Shown one piece after another: positions 52,497 through 61,899 of a stretch of DNA of 64,000 bases. Numbering within the stretch: position 1 is the first letter of the stretch; every line of letters starts with the position of its first letter. Both the position numbers and the translations under genes were made by a program. A model generated the notes under the pieces. That model was not told where the DNA came from, did not search any database, and saw only the letters and a program-made list of their open reading frames with translations. The DNA is from Alkalihalobacillus sp. YIM B00296 (GTDB lineage: Bacteria; Bacillota; Bacilli; Bacillales; Fictibacillaceae), in NCBI RefSeq assembly GCF_020179385.1, contig NZ_JAIBLJ010000012.1:37663-101662 (forward strand), read 5' to 3'.

Positions 52497-53876
52497 ATGA
52501 GAGAAAAAGTTAAAACGTTCGATGAAAATGAAGCTGTTTTGCATTCTTTGAAGGACGATATCCTGATCACAAATTTGGAGGGGATAATTTTAAAAGTTAC
52601 TGATACAACGAGCAGCATCTATGATATTCTTCCGGACGATCTGATCAGCAGGTCGGTGTACGACTTGGAACAGGAAGGTATATTTACCCCCATTATTACG
52701 CCGCTTGTTTTAAAGGCAAGGAAGAAAAAGACAATTGTGCAATCGACACATAACGGCAAAAAGCTGCTTGTGACCGGGGTCCCAGTTTTCGATAATGAAG
52801 GAAAACTGTGGCGTATCGTAAGCTATTCGCACGATATTACAGAGTTGATGAAGATGAAGAGCTACTTTATGGAAATGCAGGGTGAGATGGACCGGGTGAA
52901 AAATGAGTTGAAGCGGTTAAGGGACAAGAGCTTTAACAATGAGGGAATTATCGCAAAAGACAGGGAAATGGAGAAAAGCCTGCAAGTCGCCAACCAAGTG
53001 GCGGAGACCGATGTAAACGTTCTTCTCCTCGGGGAATCCGGTGTTGGGAAAACACAGCTCGCCAAATATATCCATAATCATAGCGGGCGTAAGGATAAGC
53101 CGTTTATAGAGGTAAACTGCAGCGCTATTCCGCATTCACTCTTTGAAGCAGAATTTTTCGGATACGAAGGAGGCTCATTCTCTGGCGCCAATTCAAAAGG
53201 GAAAATGGGGCTGGCTGAGCTTGCGGAAGGGGGTACATTGTTTCTCGATGAGATTGGGGAATTGCCACTTGAGCACCAGGTGAAAGTACTAAAGTTCATT
53301 CAGGAAAAGTCGTTTTACCGGGTAGGCGGGACGAAGGTGAGAAAGGTGGATTTTAGACTGATCTCTGCCACAAACCAACGCCTTGATACCCTTGTGGAGG
53401 AGAAAAGATTTCGTGAAGACCTCTACTATCGCCTCAATGTTGTCCCGATCACTATACCGCCGTTACGAAGACGGCCATCTGACATTGTTCTGTTGATCAA
53501 ACACTTTCTTGACCTGTTTTCAAAAAAGTATGACCGTGAGCGGGAGTTCGATGAAGCAGTTCTACAGCAGTTGCTCAACAATGAATGGAAGGGAAATGTA
53601 AGGGAGTTGATGAACCTGATCGAACGCCTTGTTGTTACATCGCCGTCGCCGATTATTTCGATTCAAGACTTGCCGGAAACCTATGTCCAGAGCAAGGAAG
53701 AGCTCTCAGGCATTTCTCATGGAAAGCAGCCGTTGAAAACCATATTAAAGCAGGTTGAAAAACGGGTACTAATGGAAGCGAAGAAACGGTATAAGACAAC
53801 TACAAAAGTATCGAAACAACTTGGAATCAGCCAGCCTTCCGTAGTCAGAAAATTTAAAGAATACGGAATAAAATGA
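52497..53876 (+). CDS. Sigma-54-dependent activator, PAS-AAA-HTH (cluster 2)
   Basis: 459 residues, same layout as the gene at 39684. PAS domain (about 10-115: DDILITNLEGIILKVTDTTS, DDLISRSVYDLEQEGIFTP), linker, then AAA+: Walker A GESGVGKT, loop 1 GSFSGA where most activators have GAFTGA, Walker B GTLFLDEIGELPL, SATNQRLDTL, FREDLYYRLNVVPITIPPLR. C-terminal helix-turn-helix KVSKQLGISQPSVVRKFKEY. ATG at 52497 with AAGGGG upstream. Expected to drive the sigma-54 promoters at 53881 and 56832. Confidence 0.9.
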   Translation: MREKVKTFDENEAVLHSLKDDILITNLEGIILKVTDTTSSIYDILPDDLISRSVYDLEQEGIFTPIITPLVLKARKKKTIVQSTHNGKKLLVTGVPVFDNEGKLWRIVSYSHDITELMKMKSYFMEMQGEMDRVKNELKRLRDKSFNNEGIIAKDREMEKSLQVANQVAETDVNVLLLGESGVGKTQLAKYIHNHSGRKDKPFIEVNCSAIPHSLFEAEFFGYEGGSFSGANSKGKMGLAELAEGGTLFLDEIGELPLEHQVKVLKFIQEKSFYRVGGTKVRKVDFRLISATNQRLDTLVEEKRFREDLYYRLNVVPITIPPLRRRPSDIVLLIKHFLDLFSKKYDREREFDEAVLQQLLNNEWKGNVRELMNLIERLVVTSPSPIISIQDLPETYVQSKEELSGISHGKQPLKTILKQVEKRVLMEAKKRYKTTTKVSKQLGISQPSVVRKFKEYGIK

Positions 53877-53880
53877 AACC

Positions 53881-53896
53881 TGGCATGAAACTTGCA
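53881..53896 (+). promoter_or_regulatory. Sigma-54 promoter before the YjiH-type gene
   Basis: TGGCAT-GAAAC-TTGCA, GG and GC spaced by ten bases. It lies just five bases past the activator stop and 75 before the transporter start. Confidence 0.85.
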
Positions 53897-53970
53897 TTAA
53901 TAAAGAGTGAATAAATTTTACATGATGAACCGGTTGGTTACGGTTTCATTATAGGAAAGGATGAACGTTA

Positions 53971-55365
53971 TTGAGAGCTGAAAGAAAAGTTACCTTTGAA
54001 TCTGATTCCTTTACATCATCTGTATCCCATCCAATGGGAGATAAACTGAAATTTTTTATACCATCACTTTTTGGACTGTTTTTGTTTTTAGTCCCAGTGC
54101 CTTATGAAGGAAAGTGGACCATTGGAGTAGGTATTCTCGCTGAAAACCTCCAGGCAGTCTTTAAGCCATACCTGCCGCTGTTTATGACATCGGTCCTTGT
54201 CTTGTCCGTAGTGCTCTCAGTAATCGGCAGTATCATGAAGCCAGATTGGATGACCCGCTCGAAATTTTTGAACGATTTATTCAATGTGAGTGGCTTTTGG
54301 ACTTCGATGAGAGTACTCGGGTCTGTTTTTGCGATAATGACGATGTACAAGCTGGGGCCAGAGTTTATCTGGTCAGACTTAACAGGCGGAACGGTATTGT
54401 TCTCACTCGTTCCCGTTTTAACTACATGGTTTTTATTTGCCGGTCTGTTAATGCCGCTATTGCTTGATTTTGGGTTAATGGAATATATCGGAACTGTGGT
54501 AAGGAAAGTAATGCGACCGTTGTTTAAGCTGCCTGGACGTTCTTCCATCGACGCAATCGCATCCTGGATGGGAAGCGGAACGGTCGGTGTGTTAATCACA
54601 ACTAAGCAATACGAAGAAGGATATTATTCCAAACGGGAAGCTGCTGTTATCGCGACAAACTTCTCTGTTGCATCCATCGCGTTTAGCCTCGTTGTGATTA
54701 GCTTCATCGGCCTGGATCATATATTCGTTCCGTTTTATTTAACAGTGGTTGTTTCCGGGTTGATAGCGGCGATTGTTTGTCCGCGGATCCCGCCATTGTC
54801 TTTGAAAAAAGAAACTTATTACGAGCCTGTGGGCAAACAGATTTCAGAGGACGTACCTGATGGTGTATCCCGATCACAGTATGCGTTTGAACTAGCCGTC
54901 GCAAAAGCAAGCAAAGTAAAAAGTGCAAAAAACGTGATCGTAAGCGGATTTCAAAATGTGCTCGATATCTGGTTCGGCTTGATTCCGCTGGTAATGGCGC
55001 TAGGAACCTTAGCACTCGTTCTTGTTGAGTATACACCTATGTTTGATTACCTGGCTTATCCGATCGTGCCGATTCTTGAGCTGCTTCAGCTTCCTGAAGC
55101 CAAAGCGGCTGCTCCAGCTATGCTTGTCGGGTTTGCAGACATGTTCCTACCGGCCGTTGTCGGAAAGTCGATTGAAAGTGAGTTAACACGTTTCGTTATT
55201 GCCGGAGTTTCATTAACACAGCTAATCTACATGTCGGAGGTAGGCATACTGCTACTGAAATCTAAGATTCCATTGAATTTCTTAGAGCTTGGCATTATTT
55301 TTTTACAGCGTACGATCATTACGCTACCAATCATTGTCGCAATGGCTCACTTATTCTTCTTTTAA
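53971..55365 (+). CDS. YjiH family transporter with nucleoside-recognition (Gate) domain
   Basis: 464 residues, about ten transmembrane helices. KFFIPSLFGLFLFLVPVPYE, LPLFMTSVLVLSVVLSVIGS, LLMPLLLDFGLMEYIGT and RSSIDAIASWMGSGTVGVLI fit the YjiH/Gate family; a cytosolic loop near residues 270-310 splits the protein, and the second Gate half carries MLVGFADMFLPAVVGKSIES. TTG start at 53971 follows AAAGGATG. Substrates of the family are unknown; its place beside aminotransferases and a ureohydrolase suggests an amino or guanidino acid. Confidence 0.85.
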   Translation: MRAERKVTFESDSFTSSVSHPMGDKLKFFIPSLFGLFLFLVPVPYEGKWTIGVGILAENLQAVFKPYLPLFMTSVLVLSVVLSVIGSIMKPDWMTRSKFLNDLFNVSGFWTSMRVLGSVFAIMTMYKLGPEFIWSDLTGGTVLFSLVPVLTTWFLFAGLLMPLLLDFGLMEYIGTVVRKVMRPLFKLPGRSSIDAIASWMGSGTVGVLITTKQYEEGYYSKREAAVIATNFSVASIAFSLVVISFIGLDHIFVPFYLTVVVSGLIAAIVCPRIPPLSLKKETYYEPVGKQISEDVPDGVSRSQYAFELAVAKASKVKSAKNVIVSGFQNVLDIWFGLIPLVMALGTLALVLVEYTPMFDYLAYPIVPILELLQLPEAKAAAPAMLVGFADMFLPAVVGKSIESELTRFVIAGVSLTQLIYMSEVGILLLKSKIPLNFLELGIIFLQRTIITLPIIVAMAHLFFF

Positions 55366-55516
55366 AATAACGGCGTTGCGATGAGATGCTGGTATTTCAT
55401 GAAATTCACTTAATGATGATTATTGTTAACCTAGCCAAAATTTACAATATTAAATCGACGTAAAGTTCATCCCTTTGCGTCATTTTCAGCCATAAACTAA
55501 GCAGGAGAGATGATGA

Positions 55517-56830
55517 ATGACACAAGAATGGAATGGACTTTTAGAAAAGCTATCCTCTAGGCTTGCGCCGAGTATGGCAAAAGACCACCCGAACTTACCG
55601 GTTGTGAAGGAAGAAGGGTGCTATTACTGGGGACTTGATGGAAAAAAATATTTGGATTTTACATCAGGCATCGCCGTTACAAATGTGGGGCACCGCCATC
55701 CGAAAGTAGTCGAAGCGATCAAAAACGGCGCTGATAAATTTTTGCATGGGCCATCGGGAGTAATCATGTATGAATCGATTCTCCGGTTAGCCGATGAACT
55801 GGCTGACATTACTCCTGGGGATATCGATTGCTTCTTTTTTGGGAACAGCGGCACAGAAGCGATCGAAGGAGCGTTAAAGCTCGCCAAGTATGTGACACAG
55901 CGTCCTTATGTCGTTTCCTTCAGAGGCTGCTTCCACGGAAGAACGCTCGGTTCGCTCGGTGTGAGTACCTCGAAGAGCAAATACCGCAAATACTTACAGC
56001 CAAACGGTCTAACCTACCAGGTATCCTACTATGATCCATCGCAAACAGAACAGGAAGCGATCGCTAAGCTTGAAAGAGAGTTTGTCGAGCTGTTTCAGCA
56101 CGTGGTTCCTTCCGACGAAGTCGCGGCGGTCATTCTTGAGCCGGTCCTCGGGGAAGGCGGATACATTGTGCCCCCAAAAGGCTGGGTTCAGAAAATCCGC
56201 GAGCTATGTGACTGCCACGGGATATTACTGATTTTCGATGAAGTGCAAACGGGCTTTGGACGGACTGGAAACTGGTTTGCCTCCCAGACGTTTGATGTAG
56301 AACCTGACATTATGGCGATGGCCAAGGGAATTGCCTCCGGCCTGCCTCTTGGAGTAACGGCTGCCTCTCAAGAGTTGATGAAGCAATGGCCACTTGGAAG
56401 CCACGCAACAACGTTTGGCGGAAATCCGCTCGCCTGTGAAGCGGCGCTTGCGACCATCGAAGTGATCAGGGAAGAAAATTTGCTCGGAAACACAAGGGTT
56501 ATTGCCCCCTATGCAGAAAAAAAACTGAAAAGCCTAAGGCAAAAACATGAGGTGATTGGAAATATTCGTTCGCTTGGCCTAATGATCGGTATCGAAATTA
56601 TAGACCCGGACAAACAGGAACCGGACGGGAAGGCGGTCTTAGAAATTCTCAATCTTGCGTTGCAGGAGGGCGTTTTATTTTATCTATGTGGCAATAAAGG
56701 CGAGGTTATCCGGATGATTCCGCCATTAAGTGTAACAAAACAACAAATTGATGACGGAATCGAGATGCTTGATCAAGCGTTAGTAAAATATTCTGCCCAA
56801 AAAAGCACATTACAGACGATTTTGAAATAG
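55517..56830 (+). CDS. Class III PLP-dependent aminotransferase (omega-amino acid type)
   Basis: 437 residues. Motifs: [75 protein letters not shown] with the PLP Asp, [14 protein letters not shown] with the Schiff-base Lys and [14 protein letters not shown]. It belongs with GABA/ornithine-type transaminases but differs from the GabT next to it. ATG at 55517 with AGGAGAG upstream. Substrate could be GABA, beta-alanine or taurine-like; sequence alone does not decide. Confidence 0.85.
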   Translation: MTQEWNGLLEKLSSRLAPSMAKDHPNLPVVKEEGCYYWGLDGKKYLDFTSGIAVTNVGHRHPKVVEAIKNGADKFLHGPSGVIMYESILRLADELADITPGDIDCFFFGNSGTEAIEGALKLAKYVTQRPYVVSFRGCFHGRTLGSLGVSTSKSKYRKYLQPNGLTYQVSYYDPSQTEQEAIAKLEREFVELFQHVVPSDEVAAVILEPVLGEGGYIVPPKGWVQKIRELCDCHGILLIFDEVQTGFGRTGNWFASQTFDVEPDIMAMAKGIASGLPLGVTAASQELMKQWPLGSHATTFGGNPLACEAALATIEVIREENLLGNTRVIAPYAEKKLKSLRQKHEVIGNIRSLGLMIGIEIIDPDKQEPDGKAVLEILNLALQEGVLFYLCGNKGEVIRMIPPLSVTKQQIDDGIEMLDQALVKYSAQKSTLQTILK

Positions 56831-56831
56831 T

Positions 56832-56847
56832 TGGCATGAAAATTGCA
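56832..56847 (+). promoter_or_regulatory. Second sigma-54 promoter of cluster 2, before gabT
   Basis: TGGCAT-GAAAA-TTGCA with correct GG/GC spacing, two bases after the aminotransferase stop and 47 before the gabT start. Differs from the 53881 promoter at one spacer base. Confidence 0.85.
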
Positions 56848-56893
56848 TCTGATAAGAATGTAAAATGTTTCTCACAAAGAAAGGATGAACCAC

Positions 56894-58243
56894 ATGGATA
56901 AAGTAACAGATAACCGAGTTGCCCATTTGAAAACATCGTTGCCTGGACCGAAATCACAGAAACTTACCGAACTACGACAAAAGCATGTTCCGAGAGGCCC
57001 TTTTAATACATCACCCGTTTTTATCGAAAAAGCAGAAGGTGCTTTAGTGACCGATGTTGACGGGAATACGCTCATCGACCTAGCTGGAGCGATCGGCACG
57101 TTGAACGCTGGCCATTGCCCTCCAAAGGTTGTCGAAGCGCTAAAAGCCCAATTGGATCAATATATTCACCCTGGTTTTAACGTAATTATGTATGAACCGT
57201 ATATACAGCTCGCTAAAAAGCTAAATGAAATTACACCGGGGAATTTCCATAAAAAAACGTTCTTTTTAAACTCCGGGGCTGAAGCTGTTGAAAATGCGGT
57301 GAAAATCGCTCGAAAATATACCGGAAGAAGAGCAGTCGTTTCGTTTGATCGTGGCTATCACGGCAGAACGCTGTTAACGATGTCCCTCACTAGTAAAGTA
57401 AAGCCTTACAAAAACGGATTTGGTCCTTTGGCGACCGATACGTATAAGCTGCGCCATCCGTATTATTATCGGAAGCCTGAAAGCATGACGAACGAAGAGC
57501 TGGATACGTTCTTGTTAAAACAGGTAGAAGACTTTTTTGTCGGTGAAGTGCCGCCGGAGGATATTGCCGCGTTTATCCTTGAACCGATCCAGGGTGAGGG
57601 CGGTTTTATCGTTCCATCAAAATCCTTCGTTCAGCAGCTGAAGGGCATTTGCGAGGAGCATGGCATTTTACTTATCGCCGACGAAGTTCAGACAGGCTTT
57701 GGACGTACCGGAAAAATGTTTGCCTCCGAGCACTTCGAGATTGAGCCTGACCTCATGACTCTCTCGAAATCGATCGCTGCTGGCCTTCCAATTTCAGCAG
57801 TTACGGGAAGAGCGGAAATCATGGATGGGCCAGGTGCCGGCGAAATCGGCGGAACTTACGGCGGAAGCCCGCTCGGTTGTGTCGCTGCTCTTGAAGTGAT
57901 TGACATGCTTGAAAATGACGGGCTTCTTGAGCGCGCCAATGTAATCGGGGAAAAAATCATGGCTCGTTTTGAAGCGATGAAGCAGACCGGTGCAGTCGGC
58001 GATGTCCGCGGCATCGGTGCGATGTGTGCGATGGAAATTGTGAATGATCAGCACACTAAGGAGCCTGACAAAGAGCTGACAGGAAAGATTGTCGCCGAGT
58101 GCAACCGCCGCGGGGTAGTCATTTTAAGTGCGGGAATCTACGGAAACGTTATTCGGATTTTAAGTCCACTAGTGATTACAGATGAACAGCTCGATTATGC
58201 CCTCTCTGTGATTGAAGAAGTAATCTCAGAGCTGAAGGCTTAA
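56894..58243 (+). CDS. gabT: 4-aminobutyrate aminotransferase
   Basis: 449 residues of the GabT group: [111 protein letters not shown] with the PLP Lys, and EIGGTYGGSPLGCVA. Transfers the amino group of GABA (or a similar omega-amino acid) to 2-oxoglutarate. ATG at 56894 is preferred since AAAGGATG sits just upstream, though ATG 56885 lies inside that site. 12 bases before the dehydrogenase. Confidence 0.88.
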   Translation: MDKVTDNRVAHLKTSLPGPKSQKLTELRQKHVPRGPFNTSPVFIEKAEGALVTDVDGNTLIDLAGAIGTLNAGHCPPKVVEALKAQLDQYIHPGFNVIMYEPYIQLAKKLNEITPGNFHKKTFFLNSGAEAVENAVKIARKYTGRRAVVSFDRGYHGRTLLTMSLTSKVKPYKNGFGPLATDTYKLRHPYYYRKPESMTNEELDTFLLKQVEDFFVGEVPPEDIAAFILEPIQGEGGFIVPSKSFVQQLKGICEEHGILLIADEVQTGFGRTGKMFASEHFEIEPDLMTLSKSIAAGLPISAVTGRAEIMDGPGAGEIGGTYGGSPLGCVAALEVIDMLENDGLLERANVIGEKIMARFEAMKQTGAVGDVRGIGAMCAMEIVNDQHTKEPDKELTGKIVAECNRRGVVILSAGIYGNVIRILSPLVITDEQLDYALSVIEEVISELKA

Positions 58244-58255
58244 AAAGGGGGAGAT

Positions 58256-59701
58256 ATGATGACAACTCAAACAGGTAAAAAGAAAAAACTCTTTATCGGC
58301 GGACATTGGGTGGAAGCCAGAACATATCAATCATTGAAGTCGCCGTATGATCAGTCGGAGCTTGCTGAGATTCCGGTCGCCGAGAAGGAGGATGTGACAA
58401 AGGCTATTGATGCGGCAGACAATGCCAGGGAGACACTGAGAAAAATGCCGGCACATGAACGGACGGTCATTCTCGAAAAAATCGCCAAAGGGTTTGAAGA
58501 GAGACTTGAATTCGCTACTGAAATACTCGCGAAGGAAGCGGCAAAACCGGTATCGACCGCAAGGGGAGAGGTGCAGCGGACGATCCAGACGTATAAGTTT
58601 GCTGCAGAAGAAGCGAAGCGGATCCATGGTGAAACACTACCGCTCGATGCGGCCCAAGGTGGCGAAAACAGGCTCGCCTACACGGTTAGAGAGCCGATCG
58701 GTGTTATTGCGGCTATCACGCCATTCAACTTCCCGATGAACCTTGTCGCCCATAAAGTTGGCCCGGCGATCGCTTCTGGTAATCCAGTCGTATTGAAGCC
58801 GGCTTCACAGACCCCGCTATCTTCCCTGCTTTTAGCGGAAATTGCGGAGAAAGCCGGTCTGCCTACAGGGGCTCTGAACGTTGTTACAGGTAGAGGCAGT
58901 GTGATCGGCGATGTGTTCGTCAATGATGACAGAGTCAAAATGATCACTTTTACTGGAAGCCCGGCTGTAGGCATTGCGCTTCGCAACAAAGCAGGCTTAA
59001 AGCGGGTAACCCTCGAGCTCGGATCAAACTCAGCCGTGATCGTTGATAAAGATGTAAATATCGACCGATTGATCCCTCGCTGTGTAACAGGTGCTTTCGC
59101 CTATCAGGGGCAGGTATGTATCTCGCTTCAGCGGGTGTATGTCCATGAAGATGTTTATGAAGAATATGTGAAAAAATTTGTCGAGAAAGCGAAGGAGTTG
59201 AAGCTCGGGGACCCGCTTGATCCATCAACCGATGTGTCAGCGTTAATTTCGCCTGATGATGTCAAACGGGCGGAGTCATGGGTCAATGAAGCGGTTCAAA
59301 ATGGAGCGAAGCTTGCACTTGGCGGCCAATCAAGCGAAACCGTATTTCTGCCAACCGTTTTAACGGATGTCGGTCGACAGGAAAAGGTTTCATGCCAGGA
59401 AGTGTTTGCACCGATTGTAGTGATCAATAAAGTCACGTCCGTAGAAGAAGCGGTCGGACTTGTGAATGATTCAAGCTACGGCCTGCAGGCAGGCATTTAT
59501 ACGAACGATGTCCATACAGCGTTAGACGCGGCCGACCGGCTTCATGTTGGCGGTGTGCTTATCAATGATATTCCGACATTCCGTGTTGACCACATGCCAT
59601 ACGGTGGAGTGAAGGAAAGCGGTACAGGACGCGAAGGGATCAAATACGCAATTGAAGAGATGACAGAAATGAAGCTTGTGATTTTTAACCGAAACAACTA
59701 G
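58256..59701 (+). CDS. Aldehyde dehydrogenase, predicted semialdehyde dehydrogenase
   Basis: 481 residues. Superfamily motifs: AAITPFNFPMNLVAHKVGPA, FTGSPAVGIALRNKAG, VTLELGSNSAVIVDKD with catalytic Glu, YQGQVCISLQRVYVHED with catalytic Cys, and MPYGGVKESGTGREG. Beside gabT it should oxidise the semialdehyde (succinate or malonate semialdehyde). It is in the same subfamily as the predicted sulfolactaldehyde dehydrogenase at 35475, with shared stretches such as LINDIPTFRVDHMPYGG against LIINDTSGYRVDHMPYGG. ATG 58256 or 58259, ribosome binding site AAGGGGGAG. Confidence 0.85.
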   Translation: MMTTQTGKKKKLFIGGHWVEARTYQSLKSPYDQSELAEIPVAEKEDVTKAIDAADNARETLRKMPAHERTVILEKIAKGFEERLEFATEILAKEAAKPVSTARGEVQRTIQTYKFAAEEAKRIHGETLPLDAAQGGENRLAYTVREPIGVIAAITPFNFPMNLVAHKVGPAIASGNPVVLKPASQTPLSSLLLAEIAEKAGLPTGALNVVTGRGSVIGDVFVNDDRVKMITFTGSPAVGIALRNKAGLKRVTLELGSNSAVIVDKDVNIDRLIPRCVTGAFAYQGQVCISLQRVYVHEDVYEEYVKKFVEKAKELKLGDPLDPSTDVSALISPDDVKRAESWVNEAVQNGAKLALGGQSSETVFLPTVLTDVGRQEKVSCQEVFAPIVVINKVTSVEEAVGLVNDSSYGLQAGIYTNDVHTALDAADRLHVGGVLINDIPTFRVDHMPYGGVKESGTGREGIKYAIEEMTEMKLVIFNRNN

Positions 59702-59720
59702 AAAAACAGGAGTGATAAAC

Positions 59721-60716
59721 ATGTATCAACCGAAGGATTCTTCGAAATCACCGCGTTTTACCGGTGTGAGAACATTTATGAGATTAGAAAATATCCGTAC
59801 GACTGATGACGTAGACTTTGTCGTTGTCGGCGTTCCGTTCGATACGGCGGCGTCCAACCGTGTCGGCACGCGTTACGGCCCACAGCATGTCCGTAATTTC
59901 TCCGTGTTACTCCGCCCGTATAACCCGGATCAGGAAATCAACATCTTTGATTATTGCTCTGGGGTTGATTATGGCGATATCGATGTGGTTCCAGGCAACA
60001 TCCACCGTACGTACGACAACATGATAGAAGGGCTTACACCGATACTTGATAAGGATATTACGCCGATCATTATCGGCGGCGACCACTCAATCTCTCTCGG
60101 AAACCTACGCGCGTTTTATAAGAAACATGGACCGATTTCACTCGTGCATTTCGATTCCCACGGTGACACCTGGGATAACTACTACGGTGAAAAATACATG
60201 CACGGAACGCCGTTCAGAAGAGCCGTTGAAGAGGGGCTGATCGATGTGGACCATTCGATCCAGATCGGCATGCGTGGTCCACTTTACGGACCGGAAGACA
60301 TCGAGGATGCCCGTGATCTCGGCTTTGAAGTTATCCCTATGAATGATGTTCGCAAGTTTGGACAGGAGGAAGTGCTGCGCCGGATCCATGCGCGTGTGGC
60401 AGATGATCGGCCGGTGTTCGTCACCTTCGACATCGACTTCGTCGACCCTGCCTATGCACCAGGCACAGGGACACCGGAAGTGGCCGGACCGACAAGCCAC
60501 GAAGCGCTGGAATACGTCCGCGGCTTAGAGCGACTCAACATCGTCGGGTTTGATCTCGTCGAAGTGCTGCCTGCTTATGACCACGGCGAAATCACAGCAG
60601 CCCTCGCCTCAGCCGTCGCTTTCGAAATGATCACACTCGTCGCGATGAAGAAGAGACGCGGGTCAGACACTGTCCGTGAACAGCAAGCGAAAAAATCCAC
60701 GCTGAACCGGACATAA
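59721..60716 (+). CDS. Ureohydrolase, agmatinase/guanidinobutyrase family, copy 2
   Basis: 331 residues, by eye about four-fifths identical to the copy at 41293. Metal motifs: IIIGGDHSISLG, HFDSHGDTWDNYY and TFDIDFVDPAYAPGTGTPE; loop YGEKYMHGTPFRRAVEEG as in copy 1. ATG at 59721 follows CAGGAG, 20 bases after the dehydrogenase. With GabT and the dehydrogenase it suggests guanidino acid to omega-amino acid plus urea, then to a dicarboxylate. Nearly all differences from copy 1 are conservative; the tail after residue 315 differs. Confidence 0.85.
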   Translation: MYQPKDSSKSPRFTGVRTFMRLENIRTTDDVDFVVVGVPFDTAASNRVGTRYGPQHVRNFSVLLRPYNPDQEINIFDYCSGVDYGDIDVVPGNIHRTYDNMIEGLTPILDKDITPIIIGGDHSISLGNLRAFYKKHGPISLVHFDSHGDTWDNYYGEKYMHGTPFRRAVEEGLIDVDHSIQIGMRGPLYGPEDIEDARDLGFEVIPMNDVRKFGQEEVLRRIHARVADDRPVFVTFDIDFVDPAYAPGTGTPEVAGPTSHEALEYVRGLERLNIVGFDLVEVLPAYDHGEITAALASAVAFEMITLVAMKKRRGSDTVREQQAKKSTLNRT

Positions 60717-61714
60717 AGTCTTTTAAACTATTAAACTCGAGACAAGATACCCACTCATTTTGAAAGGAATAGAAATCATAAGTATTTAAAATACGGATAA
60801 TTGGACACTAGCCATGATGATATGCTCCCCTAAAGGTAGACAGGTTAAAAAATAAAATTGTTTTATCTTTGGGGGGTTCTATGTCAAGATGATATTTTAT
60901 GGTGTAGTTTAAGTGTAAGTGTTACTCCCTTATGAAAAAGGTAATTTACAGCCTTGTAATAAAAGAGGAAGGTACAAAATTTTTAATTGATGAATTTATT
61001 TCTTCAAGTGGAGGATTCAAGTCAAAAAGAAGATTATGTGGAATGCCAAAAGAAATAATTGGTACACTTTCATTTTATTGTAACCGGAAGTAAAGATACA
61101 GATTGAAAGTAGTATTTTGTGGTTCTGCAGTCGGATTGGAATAATCTAAGAAGAAACTTTATTATGCTAATCCAACAAATAAATTTTGGTCTATACTTTA
61201 TAAAATTCAACTTACACCTATTAGGTTAAAACCATTGGATGATTAGTCTATGGTATTGGCTTAACGGAATAGTTAAAGGTTAGAGCGGGAATGATAAAAA
61301 CATTAAGAGGAATCAGTATGATATTAATAGGTTAAATAAAATTATCAAACCAGCGTTATGGAAAGCACGCAACAAAACAATACTTACATAACAAAATTAT
61401 TAATTGTGTATTGTAAAAAGAATTAATTCTACTAGGATTTTTGTTGCACCTTCAACTTCTAGAGCAGCAAGTCGTTATTGGGATGAACGTTACTGGTTTG
61501 AGTCAACTAATTCAAAGTAAAAATAAATTATATTTTTTTACCAAGCCTAAGACCTACAACTTTTTAACATGCCTTAGTATTCATCTGTTTGTAGATTAAA
61601 TTTTCTAGATAGACAAACAAACCGACATCACCGATTTGGATTAACCTTCCTTTGTTCTCCTCATTATAATTATTTGCTCATTACTCGGTAAAGGATTTGC
61701 GTGTTCGAACGGCC
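60717..61714. other. Intergenic region with a possible IS3-type end and one small frame
   Basis: TGATATGCTCCCCTAAAGGT then AGACAGG (60818-60844) resembles the terminal repeat of IS3-family elements; CCCCTAAAG and CTTTGGGGG can pair. No transposase follows. A 53-codon frame at 60932-61093 (KKVIYSLVIKEEGTKFLIDE) is coding-like but has no ribosome binding site. Nothing else identified. Confidence 0.35.
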
Positions 61715-61801
61715 ACATACAAAACCAAGTTGGCTAAGCCAGCGTAAAATGCGAAAAACACTCGTGAACGCTGGCTAAGTCATTGGGTTTTGCGTATGTC
61801 C
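61715..61801. repeat. Long imperfect inverted repeat upstream of the RadC-like gene
   Basis: Left arm ACATACAAAACCAAG...AGCCAGCGT (61715-61745) and right arm ACGCTGGCT...GGGTTTTGCGTATGT (61767-61799) around a 21-base loop. Inner GCCAGCGT/ACGCTGGC pairs are perfect. Could be a single-strand origin, a recombination site or a regulatory hairpin. Confidence 0.55.
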
Positions 61802-61899
61802 ATAACCTCCCACTTGATGCTCCGCATACATTTGTATCCTTCTACACTCGTTTTCGCAAAAATTCCTTTCTTTTAAAACAAAGAAAGGAGATGTTTAAG

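Noticed and set aside
61783..61899. Longer N-terminus for the RadC-like protein beginning at 61783
   Set aside because: The extension lies in the palindrome region and has no ribosome binding site; AAAGGAG at 61884 points to the ATG at 61900.
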